Both the position numbers and the translations under genes were made by a program. Source: a virus. From it: a DNA stretch of 64,000 bases. Numbering within the stretch: the stretch's first letter is position 1; every line of letters begins with the position of its first letter. The notes under the pieces are model-generated. The model was not told where the DNA came from. It saw only the letters and a program-made list of their open reading frames with translations, and searched no databases. The stretch is taken from IMG/VR virus record IMGVR_UViG_3300021424_002547, positions 1 to 64,000 of that record; one strand, given 5' to 3'. Of the stretch, positions 54,438 to 63,500 are shown one piece after another.

Positions 54438-55615
54438 AGATAGCCGTAGTTGGTGCTGGTATCACAGGAATAACTGCCGCCTACTACCTGGCAAAAGATG
54501 GTCACGAAGTAACAGTCTACGATCAAGAACCATATCCTGCGATGCGTACTAGCTATGCCAACGGAGGTCAAATATCTGTATCTAATTCAGAAACTTGGAA
54601 TACTTGGGCCAACGTCGCTAAGGGATTCAAATGGATGTTTACTCAAGATGCTCCTCTCTTGATACGTCCTGATCTAGATCTAGACAAATATGCATGGCTG
54701 ATGCGATTCCTATGGCACACGCTGAATGGTTCTCAGAGACAGAACACCATAGATACTATCAATCTAGGTCTAGAAGCTAGATCATTGTACAAAGATATCA
54801 TCCAATCGGAAGGGCTAGAGTTCGATCAGAGTTACTGTGGTATCTTGCACTTTTATAAAAATCAACGATATTTTGACGCCGCTGTTGACATCAAAGGCCT
54901 CTACGAAACCAACGGCAGCGAATGGGATATCGTAGATCTCGAGAAGATCATAGACATAGAACCCGCACTGAAATCCAGTTCCGGTATCATAGGAGGAGCA
55001 TGGACTGCCAGTGATTGGACTGGCGATATACATAAATTCTGCTACGATCTCTCAGAAACTATGACAGAAAAATATCAGGTAGAATTCCAGTTCAACGTCA
55101 AAGTAGAAGATCTACAGGAATTGAAAGCCTACTATGATGCGGTGGTAGTCTCCAATGGTGTAGGCAGCGTAAAGTCCGCTAGAATGGTCGGTGATGATCT
55201 GCCTATCTATCCTGTCAAAGGCTACAGCATAACCATTGAGCTCGATGACCAGAGTCTTGAACATGCCCCATCAGTCAGCCTGTTAGACGATGAAGCCAAG
55301 ATCGTCACGGCGAAACTAGGTCGTAGATTGCGAGTAGCAGGCACTGCGGAGCTCTGTGGTGAGAATTACGATATACGGAGATCCAGGATCGAACCCCTGT
55401 TGAGATGGGTCCATGAAAATTTCCCCGAGATCAACACCTCTCAATATTCCAGTTGGGCCTGCCTGAGACCTATGACTCCAAACATGATGCCCATAGTCCG
55501 GCAGAGCTCACGAGAACCTAAAATATTTTATCACACTGGACATGGTCATCTAGGGTGGACCATAAGTCCAGCCACAGCTAAAAAATTGGTTAAATTATTA
55601 TATGAAAAACTTTAA
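54434..55615 (+). CDS. FAD-dependent D-amino-acid dehydrogenase-like oxidoreductase (DadA family)
   Basis: A 393-residue protein of family length. The Rossmann FAD motif is [30 protein letters not shown] and [15 protein letters not shown] are strong DadA-type signatures. It would oxidise D-amino acids or related amines to keto acids. It is coupled to the PTPS gene by ATGA and overlaps kdsA by 14 nt. D-alanine released by the D,D-carboxypeptidase is a possible substrate (speculation). Confidence 0.88.
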   Translation: MKIAVVGAGITGITAAYYLAKDGHEVTVYDQEPYPAMRTSYANGGQISVSNSETWNTWANVAKGFKWMFTQDAPLLIRPDLDLDKYAWLMRFLWHTLNGSQRQNTIDTINLGLEARSLYKDIIQSEGLEFDQSYCGILHFYKNQRYFDAAVDIKGLYETNGSEWDIVDLEKIIDIEPALKSSSGIIGGAWTASDWTGDIHKFCYDLSETMTEKYQVEFQFNVKVEDLQELKAYYDAVVVSNGVGSVKSARMVGDDLPIYPVKGYSITIELDDQSLEHAPSVSLLDDEAKIVTAKLGRRLRVAGTAELCGENYDIRRSRIEPLLRWVHENFPEINTSQYSSWACLRPMTPNMMPIVRQSSREPKIFYHTGHGHLGWTISPATAKKLVKLLYEKL

Positions 55616-56426
55616 TATTGGCAAAACAGTGGCCAGCAATGAGAATAAAATTTTCCTCATCGCAGGCCCATGTCAAATAGAATCAGACACTCATGCTCAA
55701 CATCTCGCAGGATCTATCAAAGAAATCTGCGACGAACTAGACATAGATCTCATATACAAAAGCAGTTTCGACAAAGCTAATAGATCCAGCATCGATACCA
55801 AAAGAGGCGTAGGTATCGATCGAGGACTGCAGATATTAAATGATGTAAAAAAGAAATTTGATCTATCAATTTTAACAGACATACACGAAACAAATCAGGC
55901 TACAGAAGTCGCTGCCGCAGGTGTTGATGTTCTACAGATTCCCGCTTTCCTGTGCCGGCAGACTGACCTATTGCTGGCTGCGGGCAAGACCGGATGCGCC
56001 ATTAACGTAAAGAAAGGCCAGTTTCTCGCACCTCACGATATGAAGAACGTTGCTGAAAAAATCGCCTCCACTGGCAATGAAAGGATAATGTTATGCGAAA
56101 GAGGTTACACTCATGGATACAATAACTTGGTTGTGGATATGCGTAGTCTACCCATTATGGCAAGCACCGGGTATCCGGTGGTCTTTGATGCCACACATTC
56201 TGTACAGCAGCCTGGAGGAATGGGAACGAAATCAGGCGGAGATCGCGAAATGGTGCCCTACCTGGCGAGGGCTGCTGTAGCCACGGGCTGTGTAGCAGGA
56301 GTGTTCATGGAAGTGCATGAGGATCCTGATCGTGCTCCTTCAGATGGTCCTAACATGGTCAATATAAAAAATCTCTATGAGATTTTAGAAAAATTGCTAG
56401 AAATTGATAAAATAGTAAAAATATAA
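55602..56426 (+). CDS. kdsA: 3-deoxy-D-manno-octulosonate 8-phosphate synthase
   Basis: A 274-residue enzyme of normal length. The signature AGPCQIES (21-28), [34 protein letters not shown] and [11 protein letters not shown] are all present. It condenses arabinose 5-phosphate with PEP to give Kdo-8-phosphate, a precursor of Gram-negative lipopolysaccharide. Other Kdo genes are absent here, so host enzymes would complete the pathway. Confidence 0.95.
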   Translation: MKNFNIGKTVASNENKIFLIAGPCQIESDTHAQHLAGSIKEICDELDIDLIYKSSFDKANRSSIDTKRGVGIDRGLQILNDVKKKFDLSILTDIHETNQATEVAAAGVDVLQIPAFLCRQTDLLLAAGKTGCAINVKKGQFLAPHDMKNVAEKIASTGNERIMLCERGYTHGYNNLVVDMRSLPIMASTGYPVVFDATHSVQQPGGMGTKSGGDREMVPYLARAAVATGCVAGVFMEVHEDPDRAPSDGPNMVNIKNLYEILEKLLEIDKIVKI

Positions 56427-57251
56427 ATGGAACACGATAGAGGTCTTCTTAAAGAAATCCTTAACAAGCAGCAATGGAAACATTATAAAAGTACAGGAGA
56501 ATTGCCTCCTGATTTCGTATATCCAGAAGCCGAACCTATCCCAACAGACCCTACGGATTTTATCACTGTGCTCTGCGTGAGATTCGGCAACAAATATGGT
56601 CCGGAGTATGTAGAAAAATTGCGTAACATGGTCGCTAGGCACTTAACGATACCATATGAGTTCTGCTGCCTCACAGATGACCAACATCCGATCGAAGGTG
56701 TGAGATCTATAATTAGACCCAACGAAGGTTACACTAAAGGTTGGTGGCACAAGGTTCATATGTTCGATCCCAATCTAGAGTTGAAAGGCAGAGTATTATA
56801 TATGGATCTCGATGTTATCATACATGATAACATCAATAGATTAGTCGTTGGTCAAGAAAAACGCTTTATGGGAATCAGAGATTTCAATAGAAAATTCAAT
56901 CCTAATTGGAATATCCTCAATAGTTCGGTGATGAGTTGGCCAGCAGGACTACATCCCGATATTTTTACTACCTTTAAAACTGATCCAAAAAAAGCCCAAA
57001 GATTACACGGGGATCAAGATTGGATCTGGCAGGTAGCCAAATCTCGCATTACCTTTTGGCCGGATCGATGGATACTTAGTTACAAGTGGGAAGTCAGAGA
57101 TCGCAGTGAAATTTTATATTCGGGAATTCAGCGAACATTCAAATCTATAAGGAATGCTCCGATACCTAGAGATTGTTCGATATGTGTATTTCATGGAGAT
57201 CCAAATCCCCATGATATAAAAGATCCATATGTTGTTGACAACTGGCGTTGA
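56427..57251 (+). CDS. Glycosyltransferase (GT8-like, GT-A fold)
   Basis: A 274-residue protein starting directly after the kdsA stop. The D-x-D block is in GRVLYMDLDVIIHDN. FITVLCVRFGNKYGPEYVEK forms the first Rossmann-type strand-helix, and HGDQDWIWQV contains the later acceptor-binding acidic motif. It probably transfers a sugar onto a surface polymer. The promoter of the uvdE gene is embedded in its last codons. Confidence 0.75.
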   Translation: MEHDRGLLKEILNKQQWKHYKSTGELPPDFVYPEAEPIPTDPTDFITVLCVRFGNKYGPEYVEKLRNMVARHLTIPYEFCCLTDDQHPIEGVRSIIRPNEGYTKGWWHKVHMFDPNLELKGRVLYMDLDVIIHDNINRLVVGQEKRFMGIRDFNRKFNPNWNILNSSVMSWPAGLHPDIFTTFKTDPKKAQRLHGDQDWIWQVAKSRITFWPDRWILSYKWEVRDRSEILYSGIQRTFKSIRNAPIPRDCSICVFHGDPNPHDIKDPYVVDNWR

Positions 57252-57263
57252 TCATAATATAAT
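57235..57263 (+). promoter_or_regulatory. Consensus sigma70 promoter overlapping a gene end
   Basis: TTGACA (57235-57240), 17-nt spacer, TATAAT (57258-57263). The ATG at 57270 lies 6 nt after the -10 box, where transcription should start, so this mRNA is predicted to be leaderless. Confidence 0.75.
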
Positions 57264-57269
57264 AATACT

Positions 57270-58331
57270 ATGACTAAACGTATCGGTTTCGCCTGCAAAT
57301 GGATCGACTATCCCGGACAGGTTGATGGAATCAAACCCAAGGACGACTGTAAAAAATACAACACAGGTTCTACTACTGTCGCTTGGTTAAATAGACAGAC
57401 CAAGGACGTGGCTGTAGAAAAACTATGGTCATTGATGCAACAGAACATTGAATCTACACGCCTCCTTGTAGAACGAGTAGGAGCATTAGATGAAAATCTT
57501 AGAATGGTACGACTCAGCAGCGATATCCTTCCTGTGTACACTGAGCCAACTTGGAGCTGGTTTTGGCGGACTGCCGATGTCAGAGCCTATTGCCAAAGAG
57601 AATTTGGACGAGTGGGAGATCTTGCTCGCGAGAAAGGTGTTCGCCTTAGTTTTCATCCTGGCCAGTTTACTGTGCTTGCTTCTGATAATCCAGATATTGT
57701 AAATAGAAGCATAGAGGAGTTTGAATATCATGTGGATATGGCTCGCTGGATGGGATATGGCAAGACGTTTCAAGACTTTAAAATCAACGTCCACATCGCA
57801 GGCAGACAAGGTCCAATGGGAATCGTTGCTGCGCTGGCTCGTATGACTCCAGAAGCTCGCAATACACTGACCATCGAAAATGATGAGATTACATGGGGCA
57901 CCGATGCCAGTCTGGAACTGGTAGAACACTGTGCTTTAGTGTTAGACATACACCATCATTGGATACACACAGGAGAATATATCAATGCGGAAGACGACCG
58001 TGTTAAAAGGATTATTGACAGTTGGCGCGGTGTGCGTCCTGTCATACATTATAGTGTGTCACGGGAAGAGCATCTTACTGACCATCCCGGACACCAACGC
58101 CCCGATCTTCGGACGTTACTAGAACAAGGACACAAAAAAGCCAAACTCCGTGCTCACAGCGATTTTATGTGGAACACTGCCTGCAACAAATGGGCATTAG
58201 AACACGGCGAATGGGCCGATATTATGGTAGAGGCCAAGGGCAAAAATCTTGCCAGCTTTGCCCTCTACGAAGAAGCTAAAAGGATTATTTCTTTGCCGCT
58301 GGCTTGCGACCACGAGTCGTTGCTTTCTTAG
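57270..58331 (+). CDS. uvsE: UV-damage endonuclease (UvdE/UvsE)
   Basis: A 353-residue TIM-barrel endonuclease. Signature blocks are RMVRLSSDILP, LSFHPGQFTVLASDNPDIV, LTIENDE and VLDIHHHWIHTGEYI, which supply the metal-binding His/Asp/Glu. It nicks DNA 5' of UV photoproducts and so starts an alternative excision repair. It is expressed from its own sigma70-like promoter, probably without a leader. Its end overlaps the convergent gene by 47 nt. Confidence 0.92.
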   Translation: MTKRIGFACKWIDYPGQVDGIKPKDDCKKYNTGSTTVAWLNRQTKDVAVEKLWSLMQQNIESTRLLVERVGALDENLRMVRLSSDILPVYTEPTWSWFWRTADVRAYCQREFGRVGDLAREKGVRLSFHPGQFTVLASDNPDIVNRSIEEFEYHVDMARWMGYGKTFQDFKINVHIAGRQGPMGIVAALARMTPEARNTLTIENDEITWGTDASLELVEHCALVLDIHHHWIHTGEYINAEDDRVKRIIDSWRGVRPVIHYSVSREEHLTDHPGHQRPDLRTLLEQGHKKAKLRAHSDFMWNTACNKWALEHGEWADIMVEAKGKNLASFALYEEAKRIISLPLACDHESLLS

Positions 58332-58596
58332 CAGCAGTTTTGGCTTTTGTAGCAGCCTTTTTAACTTCTGTTTTAGCTTTTTCAACAACTACAGAAACAT
58401 CTGACGCATCGACTTTACCGTCTTTGTTCACATCAGCAGTGGTCTGTACACCGCTAACTGCATTTTGTACAGCGGCTTTGACATCATCGGCGTCAACTTT
58501 ACCGTCGTTGTTAACGTCTAAACCTTTAGAATTTCTGTTGAAATAGATAAGGGCGCCAACGACTACTGCTGCTGCGATTGCTAATAAGATTTCCAT
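58285..58596 (-). CDS. Membrane-anchored EF-hand/dockerin-type protein with histone-like tail
   Basis: A 103-residue protein from ATG 58596, with AAGGAG upstream; longer starts are unlikely. Residues 1-19 form one membrane helix. Two calcium-loop repeats follow: DVNNDGKVDADDV and DVNKDGKVDASDV. The C-terminal third is Lys/Ala-rich (KAATKAKTAAKKATTRGRK) like histone H1 or HU tails. The combination suggests a membrane-bound, calcium-binding protein with a nucleic-acid-binding or polyanion-binding tail. Role unknown. Confidence 0.75.
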   Translation of the reverse strand: MEILLAIAAAVVVGALIYFNRNSKGLDVNNDGKVDADDVKAAVQNAVSGVQTTADVNKDGKVDASDVSVVVEKAKTEVKKAATKAKTAAKKATTRGRKPAAKK

Positions 58597-58616
58597 GGTT
58601 AAATCTCCTTGTAGGT

Positions 58617-58634
58617 TATTTACCACGGTAAATA
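58617..58634. promoter_or_regulatory. Palindromic back-to-back late-promoter-like boxes
   Basis: TATTTAC-CACG-GTAAATA is an 18-bp inverted repeat giving GTAAATA on both strands. The plus box (58628-58634) ends 5 nt before the sod ATG (58640). The minus box (58617-58623) lies 20 nt before the dockerin-type gene, with AAGGAG in the leader. Confidence 0.6.
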
Positions 58635-58639
58635 CAGTC

Positions 58640-59197
58640 ATGCTACATTTTATTAAAAGTCTGACCGAAAGCACAGATCGCAGAGAAATCTACCAAGAAA
58701 AACTAAAATTTGGTAAAAGTGAACTGGCTCCGGTTATGAGCGAAGATACTATTAAGTATCACTATGATGGACTGGCTGCCAAGTATTCAGAGCGTTATAA
58801 TAAAGGCGAAGGTGATCCAGATTTTAATTATGGCGGTGCTGTTCTGCACAATATTTTCTTTGCTAACTTGACCCCTCCCAGAGCTGCTAATAAACCAACG
58901 GGGCTCAGTAAGTCTTTGATAGAAAATAAATGGGGAAGTTTTGACGAGTTTAAAGACGAAATTGAAAAAACTGTTATGTCAATTCAAGGTAGCGGGTGGC
59001 TATATATGGATACCACCGGAGAAATAAAAACTATACGCAATCACGAGTATAAGAAGAACATGAAGATTGCTCTGTTGATAGACTGGTGGGAGCATGCTTG
59101 GGCTCTTGATTATCAACAGGACAAAGTTAAATACCTTAACAATATTTGGCGTATCATCAACTGGGACACAGTTGACATTAGACTACAAGGAGCGTAA
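58640..59197 (+). CDS. sod: Iron/manganese superoxide dismutase
   Basis: A 185-residue enzyme. All four metal ligands are visible: H41 in KYHYDGL, H70 in AVLHNIFFANL, D148 and H152 in LLIDWWEHAW. An N-terminal extension of about 15 residues precedes the usual start. ATG 58640 is chosen because a late box lies 5 nt upstream; the frame opens further up, but without a site. It removes superoxide in the cytoplasm and could protect Fe-S proteins. Confidence 0.9.
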   Translation: MLHFIKSLTESTDRREIYQEKLKFGKSELAPVMSEDTIKYHYDGLAAKYSERYNKGEGDPDFNYGGAVLHNIFFANLTPPRAANKPTGLSKSLIENKWGSFDEFKDEIEKTVMSIQGSGWLYMDTTGEIKTIRNHEYKKNMKIALLIDWWEHAWALDYQQDKVKYLNNIWRIINWDTVDIRLQGA

Positions 59198-59198
59198 A

Positions 59199-59324
59199 AT
59201 GTTAGATATACTATTTTGGATAGCAGTAGGGGCATTCATTGGTTGGAATTTTCCACAGCCATTCTGGGCTAAAATGATCCAAGAAAAAATTCAAAACATG
59301 CTGGCGAAAAAACCGCAGGAGTAA
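59199..59324 (+). CDS. Tiny membrane protein
   Basis: A 41-residue protein from ATG 59199 with AAGGAG upstream. It has one N-terminal hydrophobic helix (MLDILFWIAVGAFIGWNF) and a basic tail. It lies between sod and iscU and is co-transcribed. Function unknown. Confidence 0.6.
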   Translation: MLDILFWIAVGAFIGWNFPQPFWAKMIQEKIQNMLAKKPQE

Positions 59325-59327
59325 TAA

Positions 59328-59717
59328 ATGGCATACAGCGATAAGGTTATTGATCATTATGAAAATCCACGCAACGTAGGTTCATTTGATAAGAACGATG
59401 AAGATGTTGGTACAGGAATGGTGGGAGCGCCAGCATGCGGAGACGTGATGAAACTGCAGATAAAGGTCAACGAAAATGGCATTATATCCGATGCACGTTT
59501 TAAGACGTATGGATGTGGTTCAGCGATCGCGAGCAGTTCGCTGGTTACGGAGTGGGTCAAAGGTAAAACTCTTGAGGAAGCTGGTACTATTCGAAACACG
59601 GAGATTGCCAAAGAACTTGCTCTACCGCCTGTCAAGATCCATTGCTCGATCCTCGCGGAAGACGCCATCAAGGCTGCGATAGAAGACTATAAGAAAAAAC
59701 ATTCAGAGGCGAATTAA
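59328..59717 (+). CDS. iscU: Fe-S cluster scaffold protein IscU
   Basis: A 129-residue protein of full length. The three cluster cysteines are C37 (GAPACGD, with D39), C63 (TYGCGSAIASSS) and C106 (PVKIHCSILAEDA); the LPPVK motif for HscA is present as ALPPVKIHC. It assembles [2Fe-2S] clusters from iron and IscS-supplied sulfur. The cysteine desulfurase is not encoded here, so host IscS is needed. Confidence 0.95.
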   Translation: MAYSDKVIDHYENPRNVGSFDKNDEDVGTGMVGAPACGDVMKLQIKVNENGIISDARFKTYGCGSAIASSSLVTEWVKGKTLEEAGTIRNTEIAKELALPPVKIHCSILAEDAIKAAIEDYKKKHSEAN

Positions 59718-59719
59718 CA

Positions 59720-59956
59720 ATGGAACACCTCATCATGTATTGGGCATTAGTCGTTGCTCCTGCAGATTTAGGTAGAGTAGATACTGTTTTTCAAACCTAC
59801 GAACCTTGCCGCGTCCAAGCAGAACAGTATAGACGCATGGGGTACAAAGCAGACTGCGTACCCACTAACCAACTAGAAATTTCTCGTAGCGAACAGCAAT
59901 TACGTAGTCTAGCAAATTTGCTCTATGGTAACACTGACAGAACTAGCAGCCACTAA
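59720..59956 (+). CDS. Small protein between iscU and iscA
   Basis: A 78-residue protein beginning [18 protein letters not shown], with a mildly hydrophobic N-terminus that could be a signal or anchor. Two cysteines (PCRVQAEQY and ADCVPTN) may form a disulfide. It overlaps the IscA gene by 32 nt in another frame. Function unknown; a role in Fe-S maturation is only implied by position. Confidence 0.55.
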   Translation: MEHLIMYWALVVAPADLGRVDTVFQTYEPCRVQAEQYRRMGYKADCVPTNQLEISRSEQQLRSLANLLYGNTDRTSSH

Positions 59957-60245
59957 GGTCAAAACTAATCTAGAACGCAGAGGGCAAGGCCTTGGTATCC
60001 GTCTAGGTGTTAAAACTACAGGATGTTCTGGTCTTGCCTATGTGTTAGAATTCGTAGATAAAGAATCATCCAACGACTTAAAATTCACTAGCCATGATGT
60101 AGATATTTTCGTGGATCCCAAAAGTCTTGTCTATATCGATGGTATAATCATGGATTGGCAAAAACGGGGCCTTAACGAAGGTTTTGAGTTCATCAATCCG
60201 CAGGAAAAGGATCGCTGCGGCTGTGGTGAAAGTTTTCGAGTTTAA
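59925..60245 (+). CDS. iscA: A-type Fe-S carrier (IscA/HesB family)
   Basis: A 106-residue protein with the three conserved cysteines C34 ([13 protein letters not shown]) and C98, C100 (CGCGESFRV). HesB/IscA proteins pass iron or clusters to apo-enzymes. Phage copies are known from marine myoviruses. With IscU it forms a two-protein supply for the radical SAM and other Fe-S enzymes of this genome (inference). Confidence 0.93.
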   Translation: MVTLTELAATKVKTNLERRGQGLGIRLGVKTTGCSGLAYVLEFVDKESSNDLKFTSHDVDIFVDPKSLVYIDGIIMDWQKRGLNEGFEFINPQEKDRCGCGESFRV

Positions 60246-60529
60246 AATTTTCCCACTGGCCAATCTATACTGGCAGGCATGTCCCAGATTTTTTTACGTT
60301 CAACACCCTTGCGCTGGGCGAATCTCTTAGCATCACAATTATTGCAGCAATGGAAATAATTATTGCTGAGCCTCCTGTGATCGATCTTTTTCAAATCTCT
60401 TTCAAACAGTTCATCGCAGTTATCACAACGGAATATCGCTACGACTTTTTTCCGTAGATAACGATGTGCGACACCTAGTTTACTGAATCTAGAATATTGA
60501 TTATCGACGGTTTTCTTTTTTAAGAACAT
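60242..60529 (-). CDS. Small zinc-ribbon phage protein
   Basis: A 95-residue minus-strand protein from ATG 60529 (a TTG one codon earlier is less likely). Two C-x2-C pairs ([13 protein letters not shown] and [12 protein letters not shown]) form a zinc ribbon, and the N-terminus is basic. I recall close relatives in T4-like marine phages. It probably binds DNA or RNA. A late-type GTAAATA box lies 4 nt before the ATG. Confidence 0.75.
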   Translation of the reverse strand: MFLKKKTVDNQYSRFSKLGVAHRYLRKKVVAIFRCDNCDELFERDLKKIDHRRLSNNYFHCCNNCDAKRFAQRKGVERKKIWDMPASIDWPVGKF

Positions 60530-60533
60530 CAAG

Positions 60534-60540
60534 TATTTAC
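60534..60540 (-). promoter_or_regulatory. Late-promoter-like box (minus), 4 nt before ATG
   Basis: Minus-strand GTAAATA, followed by CTTG and the ATG at 60529. Confidence 0.5.
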
Positions 60541-60562
60541 ATTCGGCTTATAAAATTCTTTG

Positions 60563-60569
60563 GTAAATA
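60563..60569 (+). promoter_or_regulatory. Late-promoter-like box of the large virion gene
   Basis: GTAAATA, 27 nt before ATG 60597, divergent from the minus box at 60534-60540. Confidence 0.45.
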
Positions 60570-60596
60570 TACTATAACCATTTACTAGGGTAAAAT

Positions 60597-63500
60597 ATGG
60601 CACGTAAAATCATTGATATAGGTACAGTAGGCAACGATGGTACCGGCGATAGTATTCGCGATTCCTTCCGCAAAGTTAACGATAACTTCCGTGAATTATA
60701 TAGTTCATTGGGTCTTGGAGAAAGACTTACATTTATTGGCCTAGATGATACTCCCGGCGCATACGTTGGGCAGAATGATTCCGAGTCCGGAAACACTCCT
60801 GTGCTCACGGTCAACAATACCGAGTCCGGTCTACAGTTCAAAAAAATAGTGCCGGGCGAAGGAATAAGCATAGATTTTACCACTGACCCTAATGAAATAT
60901 CCATCAGTTCTGAATTTTCGCAGGTTGTGGGAGATCCTAGTCCACAACTAGGGGGAGATCTCAGTACCAAGTCAGGAGGTTTTCAGCATAGGATCATCGA
61001 TCTAGGGACGACCAATGATCCTCTATTTCCAATATTCGAGCATGAAGCAACCAGCAAAGGTTATGTAGATACCAAACTCAGTATAGCAGGTACGGAGGCC
61101 ATAGACCCACGAACTGGATTGAACGATACCAGTTTTGGACGCATGACCGGGCCATTGGTATTGGCTCGTGATCCCGTTCCCGATGACGACGAAGTCTTCG
61201 GAGGATTGGTCGCAGCCACTAAAAGATATGTAGATAACTCTGCATTCGGCAGCGCCGTGAACCTATATGTGGCTACCAGCGGAGAAGATGATCGCCCAGG
61301 AATCGCTTTAGAATTCCAAGGTAGGGCTCTGGCCTATGCTTATCGCACACTAGAAGCGGCATTAAAACGAGCAGAAGAAATCATGCTCGAATCTAGATTA
61401 GAGATAGGGCCATACAAAAAAGTTCTAACATACGACAATGGTGCCAATGACTGTACTCTAGAAGTTATCGACGATGCTCCTAGTGCCGGTAGCGGATTCA
61501 GCGGACAGGTGCTGATGAGCGTAGATTCAATTTCCGTCGTTTATCCAGGAGTGAACTATCTAGTAGGTGATATCATCACCGTGGCAGGAGGAACGTTCAT
61601 AGAACCTGCCAGATACCAGGTACTTTCAACAACAGCAACACCCGGAGGAATAATCACTGTTAGACAATTAAGTTCCGGAGTCTATACAGCATTACCGGGG
61701 TCTACAAACGTAGACACCACTGATAATAGTCCTATACCACATCCGGATATTGCAGACCGGGTGAAATTCGATATCACCTATAAGGTTAACAATGTACAGG
61801 TATTACCAGGAAACGGAGGTAGCGGGTATGGCCTAGTTTCTGTTCGTATCGTCGGTGGCGGGGGAACTGGGGCATTCGGTACCGCAGATGTCGTCGGAGG
61901 ATCGGTGGTCAGCATAACCATAGACGACTCCGGTACTGGTTTTACCAGCCTTCCTGCAGTACAGGTCAGCCTTCCTAGATTCCTAATCGAAACTAATGGT
62001 CAACGAACAGACTTTACCGGCGATGTATCCACTAGCACACCCGAAGCGATACGCACTAGAGACCTCAGAGAAGGATTATTTCTAAGAGGAGAAACTTCAG
62101 GTGCTTTAGCACAGATACTAGCACATAGCGGAGAACTAGACAGCGGTGGTCGAGAAATATTTGACGTAGATATCAAGTTTGGCGCTTTCCAGATCGGAGA
62201 AGTTATATCTTATGGCGATGTATCTAGACAAACACAGATAACAGTGTTAGTAGAAAGTGGCATCTACGAAGAAAATCTTCCATTAAGAATTCCCCAGAAC
62301 ACTTCTATCGTGGGAGACGAATTTAGACGTTGTATCATCCGACCGAAACCAGGTATAAGTTCTAGCCCCTGGGCTTTTCTAAAATTCCGCAGAGATCTAA
62401 CCATAGGCGAAGATGGTACTGACCAGATCTCGCTGACTGATAGATTATTCGGATATCATTATCTCACAGATTCGGCAGATCCGGTATATCCTTTGATCAA
62501 TAACAGAGGAGCCTATAGATCAGCGGCACAATTATTAGTTTTAAATAGATCTTTTCTACAAAAAGAAGTCATAGGGTGGATCGACTATCAGATTACTAAT
62601 AATATTGCTCCTTTCGTAGCGGCCTTTGACTATAATAGGAACCTCTGCGAAAGGGATGTAGGTCTTTTGATCGATGCTATGGTGTTCGATCTACGCTATG
62701 GTAGATCGGATAGAACGGTCAGCGCCGCATTAAAATATTATTCTAATGCCAGCGGATTGATCGCTATCGGAGCGCAGTTAGACGAAACTGTAGCGGCGAT
62801 CAGACGACTAGGAGTCCTGGCGCAGGCTGTGATACGCAATATTGAAATCACAGAGTTATATCAAGAAACTTTTTTACAGGTAATAGATGGAGCATTCATC
62901 GCAGAGGTTGGCACAGGCGGTACTTCTTTCAATATCGCAGGTGCCGGTAATTTTGATCCTGTGATAATCACTTCCGCCACTCCACACGGTCTAATCAATG
63001 GTGATAATGTGATCATCGATGCAGTAGGCGGTATGACTGAACTTAACGGCAATGATTATTTCGTTTCGGTAGTGGATAGTACTTCTTTTAGATTGTTCAA
63101 CGATGCAGCATTGACAGATACCGTAGATGGTACTACGCTAGGTACATACACTAGCGGCGGCACGGCCTATAACAACGGCGGAGTGATCGGTGCGCTGATC
63201 AATGTCATCATAGACGTTATCGACGAATCTGGTCCGGGATTTGGATCTGTAAACACACCCAAGAACAACGATCAGATGGATATGTTCTTGTGCAACGACA
63301 GCGTACGGTTACAGGCCATCACTGGTCAAGGACATGGCGGATTCATGATGGTCTTGGACCCTACGGGGCAGATATTGGCCAAGTCTCCTTATGCCCAAGA
63401 ATGCGCCAGTTTTTCCAAGAGCACAGGCAGACAGACATTCGCTGGCGGACAATACATCGATGGATTTACTGGAAACATAAAATTTGAATTAGTTGGTAAG

